The notes under the pieces are model-generated. The model saw nothing but the letters and a program-made list of their open reading frames with translations. It did no database searches and was not told the DNA's origin. Shown piece by piece: positions 17,490-26,133 of a DNA stretch of 64,000 bases. Each line of letters begins with the position of its first letter. Within the stretch, counting starts at the first letter, position 1. The position numbers were made by a program, and so were the translations under genes. Origin of the DNA: Saccharopolyspora erythraea NRRL 2338 (GTDB lineage: Bacteria; Actinomycetota; Actinomycetes; Mycobacteriales; Pseudonocardiaceae); the NCBI RefSeq assembly GCF_000062885.1, contig NC_009142.1:2903584-2967583 (forward strand), read 5' to 3'.

Positions 17490-18340
17490 GACACCGCCTT
17501 TCGCTCGTGATGTCGTGGGGGTGCCTCCAGCGACAGCGCGCTTTCGACGAGCTCGACGGTCTGCGGATGTTGCGGTGCGCGGATCAGGTCGGTCATGGGG
17601 GCGTGCTCGACGATCGTGCCGTTGTGCATGACCATCGCGCTCGAGCAGAGCTGGGCGACCACCGCCAGATCGTGGGAGATGAACAGCAACGCCGGAGCAT
17701 CGTCGCCGTCGGCGATGTCGGTGAGCAGTGCCAGGATGTCCGCCTGCACCGTGACGTCGAGCGCGGTCGTCGGTTCGTCGGCCACCAGCACCGCCGGTCG
17801 GCAGGCCAGCGCCATCGCGAGTGCCACGCGCTGGCGTTGGCCTCCGGAAAGCTGGGGCGGACAGCACCGCACCGCCCGCTCCGGGTCGCTGAACCCGACA
17901 CGCGCCAGCATCTCGATCGCGGCGGCATGCGCCTCGGACCGCGCCAGGCCGCGGTGCCGGCGCAGGGGTTCTGCCACCTGCCGCCCGACCCGCACCAGGG
18001 GGTTCAGCGCGGACAGCGCGTCTTGGAAGACCATCGCGATGGAGGCGCCCCGGAACTGCGCGCGCCGTGACTCGGGCAGACCGAGCAGTTCCTCGCCGTC
18101 GAACCGGACGCTGCCACCGGCCCGGGCCCCGGTCGGCAGCAGGCCAAGCAGCGCGAGCCCGGTCAGCGACTTTCCCGACCCCGACTCGCCGATCACGCCT
18201 CGTCGTTCACCGCGGCCCAGGCGGAAATCGACTCCGTCGACGACTCGGCGACCACCGAGCTCGACGGTCAACCCCTCGACCTCCAGCACCGGACGATCAT
18301 GCTCCGCCCCGGTCGCCACGCACGCCTGTCCACGCTCCAT
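17486..18340 (-). CDS. ABC ATPase, OppD/DppD/CntD-like
   Basis: ATG 18340 opens a 284-residue protein with Walker A GESGSGKSL (about residues 53-61), MVFQDALSALNPL, the signature LSGGQRQRVALAMAL, Walker B VLVADEPTTALD and the switch ISHDLAVV. This is the first gene of the metallophore-type import operon. There is no good Shine-Dalgarno site, and a Zur-type box ends only eight bases upstream. Transcription may therefore start very close to or at the ATG, with repression by steric block. The larger open frame to 19021 overlaps the GNAT gene and is spurious. Confidence 0.92.
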   Translation of the reverse strand: MERGQACVATGAEHDRPVLEVEGLTVELGGRRVVDGVDFRLGRGERRGVIGESGSGKSLTGLALLGLLPTGARAGGSVRFDGEELLGLPESRRAQFRGASIAMVFQDALSALNPLVRVGRQVAEPLRRHRGLARSEAHAAAIEMLARVGFSDPERAVRCCPPQLSGGQRQRVALAMALACRPAVLVADEPTTALDVTVQADILALLTDIADGDDAPALLFISHDLAVVAQLCSSAMVMHNGTIVEHAPMTDLIRAPQHPQTVELVESALSLEAPPRHHERKAVS

Positions 18341-18347
18341 GTTCACA

Positions 18348-18362
18348 TGATAATCATTTCCA
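18348..18362. promoter_or_regulatory. Zur-type box before the ABC operon
   Basis: TGATAATCATTTCCA matches the Zur pattern TGAxAATxATTxTCA except near its right end. It is positioned to control the first ATPase gene. The AT-rich core stands out in very GC-rich DNA. Confidence 0.55.
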
Positions 18363-18441
18363 CATTTTGATCGGTCGTTGCGTCCGTTATGCGCGCTTCC
18401 GGCGTTGTCCGGGGCCGAGACGAGTGCGTGCGGAAGGGGCC

Positions 18442-19014
18442 TCAGTTCCGGGCGTGGTCGCCCGGGGGCGGGAGAGGGATCTCGAAGTGGATGATGGCGT
18501 TGTCGGTGCCGGTTCCGCGCTCGTCGTGGATCTCCTTGGCGAGGCTGCGCCAGAAGGGCTCGGCGCCTTCGATCGCGGGGTCGGTGTGCAGGTAGAGCGT
18601 GTCGTACGTGCCGGAATCGGCGACGAACCCGCAGGCCAGGTCGACCAGGGCGCGGGCAAGGCCGCGGCGGCGGTGGGCGGCGCGGACGTAGGTGCGGCAC
18701 AGCTGCGCGGTCGACGGGCGGTCGTAGCGTTCGGCGAGCCATTGCGGGTTGGGTGGGCTCTTCGGGCCACCGGCCCGCAGCGCGGCCGTTCCCACGACCT
18801 CGTCTCCGAGCGCCGCCACGAACAGCGCCTGCCCCGGCGTCCGGAAGTAGGTGTCGGTCATGTTGATCACGTCGGCGTGCCATTCGGGCACATATCCGTG
18901 CCCCATGACCAGGTAGAACGTGTCGAGCATCAGCGCGCGAGCGCCCTCGAGATCGGCAGGCCGCGCCCGCCGGACCACATACTCTGCGAGACCCCGAGCC
19001 TCTTCGTCCGACAC
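18442..19014 (-). CDS. GNAT-family N-acetyltransferase
   Basis: GTG 19014 with GGAGGG six bases upstream is clearly the start; the longer frame has a poor N-terminus. The 190-residue protein has a GNAT core: motif D near VVRRARPADLEGARALM, motif A with the acetyl-CoA loop VRAAHRRRGLARALVDLA (about residues 120-137), and a conserved aromatic segment LYLHTDPAIEGAEPFW. It transfers an acyl group from acyl-CoA to an amine; the acceptor is unknown. It ends about 100 bases before the Zur-controlled ABC operon on the same strand, so a linked role is possible but unproven. Confidence 0.85.
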   Translation of the reverse strand: MSDEEARGLAEYVVRRARPADLEGARALMLDTFYLVMGHGYVPEWHADVINMTDTYFRTPGQALFVAALGDEVVGTAALRAGGPKSPPNPQWLAERYDRPSTAQLCRTYVRAAHRRRGLARALVDLACGFVADSGTYDTLYLHTDPAIEGAEPFWRSLAKEIHDERGTGTDNAIIHFEIPLPPPGDHARN

Positions 19015-19946
19015 GTTCCACCCTCCGAGTAGCGCAGCCGATGCGGACGTAAATGCTAACAAGTTGCTGTAGCAGTTACTTGGCGACAGAATTCAACGGC
19101 CTCCCCCAGTGGGCAAAAGTCGCTCTGCCCGTCGCGGTGACCGTTGCCGCCCTCGAACGAGCACTGACGCTCCGAAGCCACTGGCTGACGCGGATAGGCG
19201 GATAGTCCCGTCAGTTCTGGATGTTTGAGCTAGTTCGCTCGTGGTGGGTGATCGTTTCGAACCGGTTCAGGTGGGGCTGCGTAGGTTCGGTCATCAACAG
19301 CAGCAACCAGAGACCGCAGATGAACGACACCAGCACGATCTGCGGGTCACCCCGTTGGCCCCTGCGGTGATGGGTCCGATCCTGGCGTCCTCATGCCAGG
19401 AGTCGTGGGGCCGCGGCGTGCCGGAGCTGACGTGGACAAGCGCCGCCGCTTCGGGCTTGGTGCCCGCGGTTCGAGGTGGCCGGGTCGGCGAACACCTCGG
19501 GAGAGCTCTGCCGACTAGACCGGTTCTCTGAGATCCCGGGACGGTAGCCGACCGGCGACTACGAGCCCGGCGATGCCGAGAATGCCGAGCGCGATGCCGC
19601 CGATCAGTCGCGGCGTCTCGACCGCTGAGCACGCCGCCGCTGCCGACTGCCGGGTCTTCCTCGCCGAACAGGTCGCTAGTAGAGCGCGATTCGGGGGACC
19701 AACAGGAGCCACAGCGCGAAGCCGAGCGCGACGACGGCGCGAGCCGCACCCACGGGCGAAGATGTCGAAGTGGGTTCAAGCCGCGAACGCTAGGTCCGCG
19801 CCTGCGGGACCGGTCCTGCCCTGACCGGAAGATGCCGTCCAGCCGCGCATGCCACGCCGCGAGCGGCGTCCGGCCTCGGGGCAGGGGACGATTGTTGCGG
19901 TACAGGACCGGTCTGCCACGCCGGCTACTGCAGATGGCAGGCCGGC
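19015..19946. other. no supported gene; possible decayed membrane-protein fragments
   Basis: On the minus strand, short hydrophobic pieces appear at about 19515-19600 (GGIALGILGIAGLVVAGRL) and about 19230-19350 (QIVLVSFICGLWLLLLM). They have no intact frames around them. They may be remnants of membrane-protein genes. A near-palindrome GTTGCTGTAGCAGTTAC at 19063-19079 lies upstream of the GNAT gene. Confidence 0.35.
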
Positions 19947-22484
19947 GTGGTGGCTGGGCGCGACAACGCTGAGGCTGGGGCGGTGAACCGGGCGGAGAAC
20001 GTGCACGCCAGCGGCACCGTGAACATGGTGCAGGCCGGCCGCATCGACTCGGTGACCTTCGGCTCGACCGGCCCCGGCAGGACGGCCTCGGCGGTGGTGA
20101 CTCCACTGCCTGCGGCGTCGGTGGTGGCCGGTGAGGTGTTCGTCGGCCGTGACGACGAACTCGCGCGCCTGCTGGACGCGCTGGCGCCTGCCGAGCACAC
20201 CGTGGACGTCGGGGTGGGGCCGGTGGTGGTCTCGGCGGTGTCCGGGATGGGTGGGATCGGCAAGACCACCCTCGTCCGCCGCGCGGGAGCCCAGGCGGTC
20301 GAGCGGGGCTGGTTTCCCGGCGGGGCGGTCGTGGTCGACCTCTACGGCTACGACCCGGACCCTGGGCAGCGGATCCAGCCCGGCCAGGTGTTCGGCCCGC
20401 TGTTGCGGGCGCTGGGTCTCGATGCGCGCGATGTCCCGGCATCGCCAGGCGAACAGGCTGCGGTGTATCACCGCGTGCTGGGCCAGTGGGCGGAGAAGGA
20501 GCGGCGGGTGCTGGTGGTGCTGGACAATGCCTCCACCAGCGACCAGGTCCGGGATCTGCTGCCCCGGCAGGGACCGCACCGGGTGGTGGTCACGACCCGC
20601 GACACGTTGACCCTGCCCTCGATGCAGCGGCTGGAGCTCGACGTCCTGGCCACCGGCCACGCCCTTGACCTGATCACCCGAACCCTGCGCCACGAAGACC
20701 CCTCCGACCCCCGGGTGGGACGTGACCCGGCGGGGTTGCAGCGGGTCGTGGAGCTCTGCGACGGGCTGCCGCTGGCGGTCGGCGTTGCCGCCGCAGTGCT
20801 GGCCGACGAGCCGGACTTGACCGCGGGCGAGCTCGTGGAGGAGCTCGAGGCGGCCCGGCTGCCGACACTGGCGCGCGGGGACACCTCGGTCGTGGCCGTG
20901 CTGTCGCTGTCCTGGCACCGGCTCGGCGACAGCAGTCCCGACGCTGCCCGGCTGTTGCGTCTGATCGCCATGGCACCGGGGCCGACGTTGTCGACCGAGG
21001 CCGCCGCCGTACTCGCCGAGGTCGCCCCGGCGCGGGTGCGGCCGTGGCTGCGGACGCTGCGCCAGGCCCATCTGCTCCAGCAGCGGCCCGGGATGCGGTG
21101 GGCGCTGCACGACCTGGTCCGCCACCACATACGTGAGATCGGCGGGGTCGACACGGATGCGGCGGTGGACCGGCTGCTGGATTTCTACACGTCCACCATC
21201 GGCGAGGCCGACACGTATCTGCGGGGCTTGCCCGGTCAGCCGGCCTCAGGCCGGTTCAGCGGCCGCGAGGAGGCGTTGGCCTGGCTGGAGGCTGAACAAG
21301 CCACCCTCGTCGCCGCCGTCACCCACGCGGCCACCACCGGTCGGCACAGCCACACCACCGGGCTGGCCGGAGGTCTGGCCGTATATCTGGATTTGCTGCG
21401 CTATCACGCCGACATGCTGACCGCCACGCAGTACGCTCTCGACACATACCGCGTGCAGGGCGATCGCCACGGCGAAGCCCGGGCGTGGAACAACCTCGGC
21501 GTCGCCTTGCGTCACCTGCGGCGGTTCGACGAGTCGCTCGCTGCGCATCAGCGGTCGCTTGAGGGCTACCAGGAGCTGGGCGACCGCCGCGGCGAAGCCT
21601 GGGCGTGGAGCAACCTCGGCGTCGCCTTGCGTCACCTGCGGAGGTTGGACGAGGCGATCGCCGCGCATCAGCGGGCACTGGAGGGCTACCAGGAGCTGGG
21701 CGATCGTCACGATGACGCCGCTGCTCGGACCAACCTCGGGATTGTCCTTGGCGATGTGCGCAGGTTCGACGAGGCCGTCACCGTGCACCAGCAAGCCCTG
21801 AATGCGTATCAGGAGTCGGGCGATCGTCACCGCGAAGCCATGGTGCGCAACAACCTCGGCATCGCCTTGCGCCACCTGGGGAGGTTGGACGAGGCGATCG
21901 CCGCGCACCAGCGGGCGCTCGAGGGCTACCAGGAGGTGGGCGACCGCCATGGTGAGGCCCGGGCGCGGAACAATCTCGGCGTCGCCTTGCGTCACCTGGG
22001 GAGGTTGGACGAGGCGATCGCCGCGCACCGGCAGGTGCTCGAGGGCTACCAGGAGCTCGGTGACCGCCATGGCGAGGCCTGGACGTGGAACAACGTCGGC
22101 CTCGCCCTGGGCAAACTGGGACGGTGGGACGAGGCCGTCACCGTGCACCAGCAAGCGCTCGAGATCTACCAGGGGCTCGGCGACCGCCGCGGCGAAGCCA
22201 TGGCATGGGGAAACCTCGGCAACACCTTGCGTCGGACGCGGCGGTCGGCCGAGGCCATCATCGCTCGCAAGCAAGCACTCGAGGCCTACCAGGAACTCGG
22301 CGACCGACAGGGCGAAGCCAGGACGTGGCACAACCTCGCCCTCGCCTTGAGCGAGACAGGACAGCAAGACCAGGCGCGGGAGGCTGCCGAACGAGCCCGC
22401 CAGGCATACCTGCAAGCTCGCGACCCCGACAGCGCCGCCGCGGTTGAAGACGAGGTGCCGGGATCAGGACGACCGCACCCGTGA
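19947..22484 (+). CDS. NB-ARC STAND NTPase with eight TPR-like repeats
   Basis: The 845-residue protein has three parts. Residues 1-60 include AVNRAENVHASGTVNMVQAGRI, a short N-terminal module common on actinobacterial STAND proteins. The NB-ARC NTPase (about 65-430) has Walker A GMGGIGKTT (about 100-108), Walker B RRVLVVLDN (about 190) and the GLPLAV motif. Eight consecutive 40-residue TPR-like repeats follow (about 505-824), each opening GDRxxEAxxxxNLG. STAND proteins act as ligand-triggered switches in signalling, secondary metabolism or phage defence. No obvious effector domain is fused. The start GTG 19947 has a weak ribosome site. It stands alone on its strand. Confidence 0.9.
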   Translation: MVAGRDNAEAGAVNRAENVHASGTVNMVQAGRIDSVTFGSTGPGRTASAVVTPLPAASVVAGEVFVGRDDELARLLDALAPAEHTVDVGVGPVVVSAVSGMGGIGKTTLVRRAGAQAVERGWFPGGAVVVDLYGYDPDPGQRIQPGQVFGPLLRALGLDARDVPASPGEQAAVYHRVLGQWAEKERRVLVVLDNASTSDQVRDLLPRQGPHRVVVTTRDTLTLPSMQRLELDVLATGHALDLITRTLRHEDPSDPRVGRDPAGLQRVVELCDGLPLAVGVAAAVLADEPDLTAGELVEELEAARLPTLARGDTSVVAVLSLSWHRLGDSSPDAARLLRLIAMAPGPTLSTEAAAVLAEVAPARVRPWLRTLRQAHLLQQRPGMRWALHDLVRHHIREIGGVDTDAAVDRLLDFYTSTIGEADTYLRGLPGQPASGRFSGREEALAWLEAEQATLVAAVTHAATTGRHSHTTGLAGGLAVYLDLLRYHADMLTATQYALDTYRVQGDRHGEARAWNNLGVALRHLRRFDESLAAHQRSLEGYQELGDRRGEAWAWSNLGVALRHLRRLDEAIAAHQRALEGYQELGDRHDDAAARTNLGIVLGDVRRFDEAVTVHQQALNAYQESGDRHREAMVRNNLGIALRHLGRLDEAIAAHQRALEGYQEVGDRHGEARARNNLGVALRHLGRLDEAIAAHRQVLEGYQELGDRHGEAWTWNNVGLALGKLGRWDEAVTVHQQALEIYQGLGDRRGEAMAWGNLGNTLRRTRRSAEAIIARKQALEAYQELGDRQGEARTWHNLALALSETGQQDQAREAAERARQAYLQARDPDSAAAVEDEVPGSGRPHP
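21459..22418 (+). repeat. eight tandem 120-bp repeats encoding TPR-like units
   Basis: Units of exactly 120 bp start at 21459, 21579, 21699, 21819, 21939, 22059, 22179 and 22299. They are alike at DNA level, not only protein level (for example, GAGGGCTACCAGGAG recurs several times). This implies recent duplication or gene conversion. Confidence 0.85.
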
Positions 22485-22534
22485 TCGGGCGCGGGGGTAG
22501 CGGGCCGACGTCCCACTGCCGCCGGCTGGTCCGC

Positions 22535-23296
22535 TCAGGCGGGGGCGCTGACGGCGATGACCCCGCCCTGCGGGTCGGTGATGACCGCATTGCGGAAGCC
22601 AGTTGTGTCGAACGGCGCCATCAGGACCTTCCCGCCCAACGAGGTGGCATGCTCGGCGATCGCGTCGGCGTCGCGGACGGCGAAGTTGATGCTCCAGTGC
22701 GGCGGAACCGCGAGGCCGTCGGTCGCGGTCAGGAGGGCGACGACTTGGCCGGCGAGCAGCCACTTGGAAAACGGTGCGCCCGGCACCGGCTCGAGCTCCC
22801 AGCCGAACGCGGCGCCGTAGAAGCTCTGCGCTTGCTCGGGGTCGGTGCTGTGCAACGAGCTCATCGCCCAGGTGCCGGGTTCACCGACCAGCTCTGCGCC
22901 GGTGCGCGCGCCCGCTTGCCACAGGCAGAACGGGACGCCGGTGGAGTCCTTGAGCACCGCGAGGCGCCCGTCGGAGCCGGTGTCCGTCGGCCGGAGGAGG
23001 TGCGTGCCTCCGGCTGCTTCGGCTCGGACGACCGCCTGCTCGAGGTCGTCGACACGGACGTGGGTCATCCACATCGCCGGGGACGCGGGAGGTGCTTGTC
23101 CGATCCCGGCCACGCGGTGCCCGCCCAGGCGTGCGGTGAAGTACTCGCCTTCGACGAGCCCGGTGGGCATGGGCGTGGCCTCGTCGAAGCTCCAGCCGAA
23201 CAACTGGCCGTAGAACCGCAGCGCAGCGCGCGGATCGGGCTGCAGCGTGTCGACCCAGCACGGCGCTCCGGCCAGGTAGTCGTCTTTCTCGGCCAT
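22535..23296 (-). CDS. two-domain VOC (glyoxalase/bleomycin-resistance fold) protein
   Basis: ATG 23296 follows AAAAGGA. The 253 residues form two tandem VOC modules (about 10-125 and 130-250). Each begins with a pattern such as CWVDTLQPDPRAALRFYGQLFGW or SSLHSTDPEQAQSFYGAAFGW and ends in a hydrophobic strand. Paired modules make a metal-binding cavity used for isomerisation, dioxygenation or drug binding. Similar Saccharopolyspora and Streptomyces proteins are annotated only as VOC family or hydroxylase-like, and the substrate cannot be read. It is convergent with the NB-ARC gene. Confidence 0.85.
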   Translation of the reverse strand: MAEKDDYLAGAPCWVDTLQPDPRAALRFYGQLFGWSFDEATPMPTGLVEGEYFTARLGGHRVAGIGQAPPASPAMWMTHVRVDDLEQAVVRAEAAGGTHLLRPTDTGSDGRLAVLKDSTGVPFCLWQAGARTGAELVGEPGTWAMSSLHSTDPEQAQSFYGAAFGWELEPVPGAPFSKWLLAGQVVALLTATDGLAVPPHWSINFAVRDADAIAEHATSLGGKVLMAPFDTTGFRNAVITDPQGGVIAVSAPA

Positions 23297-23379
23297 GGGC
23301 GTCCTTTTCGTTCGATGGTCAGGGCGTTGCGGACGGCTGACCCCAGGCGCCGGTACAGCCGTGGATCGGGGCTGCTGCA

Positions 23380-24297
23380 CTAGGATCGAGTCGCGGTGAG
23401 GCGTTGCAGGGCTGCGACTCCTGGCGGTCCCCATGTGGCTTTTCCTCCCGGTCGGCCGTGGACGCCGGCATCGCCGATGAGCATGCAGGCGAGCGCCTTC
23501 GTCAGTGCCCAGCCGCGAGCGCGGCGCAGGGTCGCCGCGTCAGCAGCCGGCGAGTAGCTCTGGTGGAAACGGTCGATGACCCCGTCGGGCAGAAGTATCC
23601 AGCAGGCGGCCAGGTCGCAGGCCGGGTCCCCGGCGCACATGTCGCCGAAGTCGACCACGCCGCAGAAATCGCCGTCTCGTGTCAGAAGATTCGCCGAGTG
23701 CAAGTCCCCGTGCAGCCACAGAGCCGGGCCTGTCCACTTCGGCGCGGCCAGCGCATCACCCCAGACTTCGCGCACGGCGTCCGGGTCGGAGATCAACCCA
23801 CGATCGGTTGTCTCCTTCAACAGATGTGCGAAGCCTTCGTCGACATCGGCCAGCGGACCACCTCGGCGGTTCCGGCCGGCAGGCGCATCGTGAGGCGCGG
23901 GCTGGTGCAGCGCTGCCAGGAAAGCCGCCAAGTTATCGGCTGCCTCGGCACCGCGAGTCGCAGGGGCGCGGTCAGCAGGTTCACCGGCGACCCAGGTGGT
24001 GACGATCCAAGGGCGCGGGAACCGCTCGCAAGGCCGGCCCAGACGCTGTGGAACAGGTATCGGCAAGGGGAGGCGCGGGGCTGTGGCAGGCAGCAAGGCG
24101 TGCTCTTTGAGGAGCAGCTCGTCTGCGTCCTGAGTGGCCCAGGGCAGCCGGATCGCGAGGTCGTCGCCGAGCCGCCACAACTGGTTGTCCCAGCCACGAG
24201 CCCCCAATGTCAGCGGCAAGTCGGCGAGGTCGGGATGCTGTTCGCGGAGCAACTCTGCAATCAGATCTGCGGTGATCTCATTTCCAGTGTCCGGCAC
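23380..24297 (-). CDS. aminoglycoside-phosphotransferase-like kinase
   Basis: The protein-kinase-like fold is shown by the catalytic loop LWLHGDLHSANLL (about residues 192-204) and the metal-binding DFGD motif in VVDFGDMCAGDPACDLA. An N-terminal lobe with RLPWATQDADELLLKEHALL carries the likely phosphate-anchoring residues. Length (305 aa) matches APH family members. They phosphorylate antibiotics or small hydroxyl compounds; resistance cannot be assumed. The GTG start at 24297 has no clear ribosome site and may be leaderless. Confidence 0.85.
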   Translation of the reverse strand: MPDTGNEITADLIAELLREQHPDLADLPLTLGARGWDNQLWRLGDDLAIRLPWATQDADELLLKEHALLPATAPRLPLPIPVPQRLGRPCERFPRPWIVTTWVAGEPADRAPATRGAEAADNLAAFLAALHQPAPHDAPAGRNRRGGPLADVDEGFAHLLKETTDRGLISDPDAVREVWGDALAAPKWTGPALWLHGDLHSANLLTRDGDFCGVVDFGDMCAGDPACDLAACWILLPDGVIDRFHQSYSPAADAATLRRARGWALTKALACMLIGDAGVHGRPGGKATWGPPGVAALQRLTATRS

Positions 24298-24648
24298 AGA
24301 AGCAACCGTAGCCCTGGAACGACCGGCCGTTGGTCGAGGCTGTGCCCTTGTGACGCCGTCTCTTCGCCGGTAGTGGGAAGGTTGGTACCCCTGGCGGTAG
24401 ATAAGTACGTGCGTCTGTGGGCTGCTGCTGACGGTGGTCTGCAGCCCACAGACATCAGCGTGGTTCGTCTCGGGCTCAAACGTGGGTCAGGTTGGCGCTC
24501 TGCCGGGAACGGGGACGCTCGACGGTCTCCCTGATGAGCAGGATGCCTGACAGCTCACGGATTCCCGAATCCCCAGCTGTAGACCCATCCTCACACCACG
24601 TGCAACGCCGCGATCCCGGACAGCGCGACCGTCACCCCACCAGCGAGC
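24298..24648. other. intergenic; contains a 13-bp perfect hairpin
   Basis: No gene is seen. GTCTGTGGGCTGC (24413-24425) pairs with its exact complement at 24441-24453 over a 15-base loop. It has no T-run and may act as a terminator for the DUF6463-like gene, whose stop is about 200 bases upstream on the minus strand. Confidence 0.45.
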
Positions 24649-25023
24649 TCAGGCCCCACAGGTCACCTGCCGCGATGCGCGCAACGCGACCGCACCGAGC
24701 GCCAGGACCAGCCAGCCGCCGGTGATCGGCTCGATCAGGCACATGGGCACGCTGATGCCTATCAGCGACCAGCCGAGCGATGCGGGTAACCGCCCGGTCT
24801 CGCGGACGACCCAGGCCGCCAGCAGGCCCCAGCCGAGCCAGCTCAACCCCGTGATCATGAACCACAGGTTCAGCCCCCGCTGGTGGTCGCCGAACTGGAC
24901 GGTGTTGACGAACCCTTCGCGGGCGATCTCGTCCCAGGTGTTGGGCAGGAGCAGGCCGACGGCGACGTGCACGACCGCGATGCCGATGAGCAGACGGGGG
25001 ATCCAGCGGAGCATGCAGCACAT
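24649..25023 (-). CDS. DUF6463-like four-helix membrane protein
   Basis: ATG 25023 follows GGAAAG. The 124 residues contain four hydrophobic segments (about 5-25, 45-70, 77-97, 100-118). The loop NTWDEIAREGFVNTVQFGDHQRGLNLWFMITG is characteristic of this small actinobacterial membrane family. The function is unknown. It is divergent from a TetR gene across a symmetric operator, so the regulator very probably controls it. Confidence 0.8.
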   Translation of the reverse strand: MCCMLRWIPRLLIGIAVVHVAVGLLLPNTWDEIAREGFVNTVQFGDHQRGLNLWFMITGLSWLGWGLLAAWVVRETGRLPASLGWSLIGISVPMCLIEPITGGWLVLALGAVALRASRQVTCGA

Positions 25024-25031
25024 CTCGCTTT

Positions 25032-25071
25032 CCGTACGGTGCCGTATGGACTGCCATACGCTACCGTACGG
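25032..25071. promoter_or_regulatory. TetR operator with nested palindromes
   Basis: CCGTACGG at 25032-25039 and 25064-25071 brackets CCGTATGG (25042-25049) and CCATACG (25054-25060), forming a roughly symmetric block. It ends two bases before the TetR ATG and nine bases before the divergent membrane-protein ATG. Confidence 0.75.
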
Positions 25072-25073
25072 GA

Positions 25074-25628
25074 ATGGGACTGACACGTGCGGACTGGATC
25101 GAGGCGGCACTGGAGGCACTGGCGACCCAAGGACTTCCCGCCGTCGCGGTCGAGCCCCTGGCCCGGCGACTGGGCACGACGAAGGGCAGTTTCTACTGGC
25201 ACTTCAGCGACCGCTCCGACCTGATCGGCGCCACCCTGCAGCACTGGGAGCAGCGCGACACCGACGACCTGATCAGCCGCATCGAGGAGATCGAAGACCC
25301 GCGCGCACGGCTGGCATCCCTCCTGCGCTCGGCCACCGGCGCCTCGGCCAGCGGTCAGGACGCCGGCGTGAAACTGCTCGCCGTCGCCACCGACCCGCGG
25401 GTCGCGCCCGTGCTGGACCGCGTCACCGGCAAACGGCTGACCTTCCTGACGCGCCTGTACCGCGAGCTCGGCCTGTCCGAGCACGAATCCGTCCGGCGCG
25501 GGCGACTGGCCTACGCCCTCTACCTGGGCACCGGCGACCTCCACCAACTCCTGCCCGCTGACCGCAGCGAATCCGAACGCGCGGCGTACCTGGACATGGC
25601 CGAACGTCTGCTGGTCGGCAACCTCTAG
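25074..25628 (+). CDS. TetR-family transcriptional regulator
   Basis: The 184-residue protein has a TetR_N domain at residues 3-55 (ALEALATQGLPAVAVEPLARRLGTTKGSFYWHFSDRSDL region) and a helical ligand-binding part. The helix-turn-helix TTKGSFYWHF is typical. ATG 25074 abuts the palindromic operator, so the mRNA is probably leaderless or nearly so. The protein would repress itself and the divergent membrane gene. Ligand unknown. Confidence 0.9.
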   Translation: MGLTRADWIEAALEALATQGLPAVAVEPLARRLGTTKGSFYWHFSDRSDLIGATLQHWEQRDTDDLISRIEEIEDPRARLASLLRSATGASASGQDAGVKLLAVATDPRVAPVLDRVTGKRLTFLTRLYRELGLSEHESVRRGRLAYALYLGTGDLHQLLPADRSESERAAYLDMAERLLVGNL

Positions 25629-26133
25629 TCGAATCCACAGCACTCGGGAGCGTGCCGTGGCCGGCCCGGCCTGTGACGTCGCTGCGCAACGCGGTTGACG
25701 AGATCAGCTTCACCTGTTGCGCTCGTATGGTGAGCGCTACTGTCGCGGCCAGGCGCTGCCGCGCCTGCGCGCCCGTCGGGCAAGCCGTGCCCGGAGAGGG
25801 CGCTCGTGATGCAGCAGGCTCGGACCACCCGGTATTCAGCACGGCCCGGATGGCAGTGATGGTCGCCAGAAGGCGCGGGTTCTCGTGGACGGCCGGCCCA
25901 GCGTCAGGACGTGCGAGTGCGCGCCGAGCTCGGCCCGCCCGACTCCGAGAAGCTGGGCTGCTGCGCTGAGCTGGAAAGCTGCGCTGCCTGCGCGATCCCG
26001 ACGCGCTCTTTCGCGGGCAGGCGCTCGACTTCTGTAGTTGTTCCCGGCTTGTTCAGGCGTGATCCAGCGCGGCGACGCGTGTGAGTCGTCCTCGGCCGGT
26101 GCGCTGGCTCGCGAAGGACGAAGGGAGAACTCG
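25629..26133. other. intergenic, no supported gene
   Basis: Frames on both strands are open, but none has a ribosome site or a recognisable product. The last 30 bases hold the ribosome site of the next gene. Confidence 0.45.
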
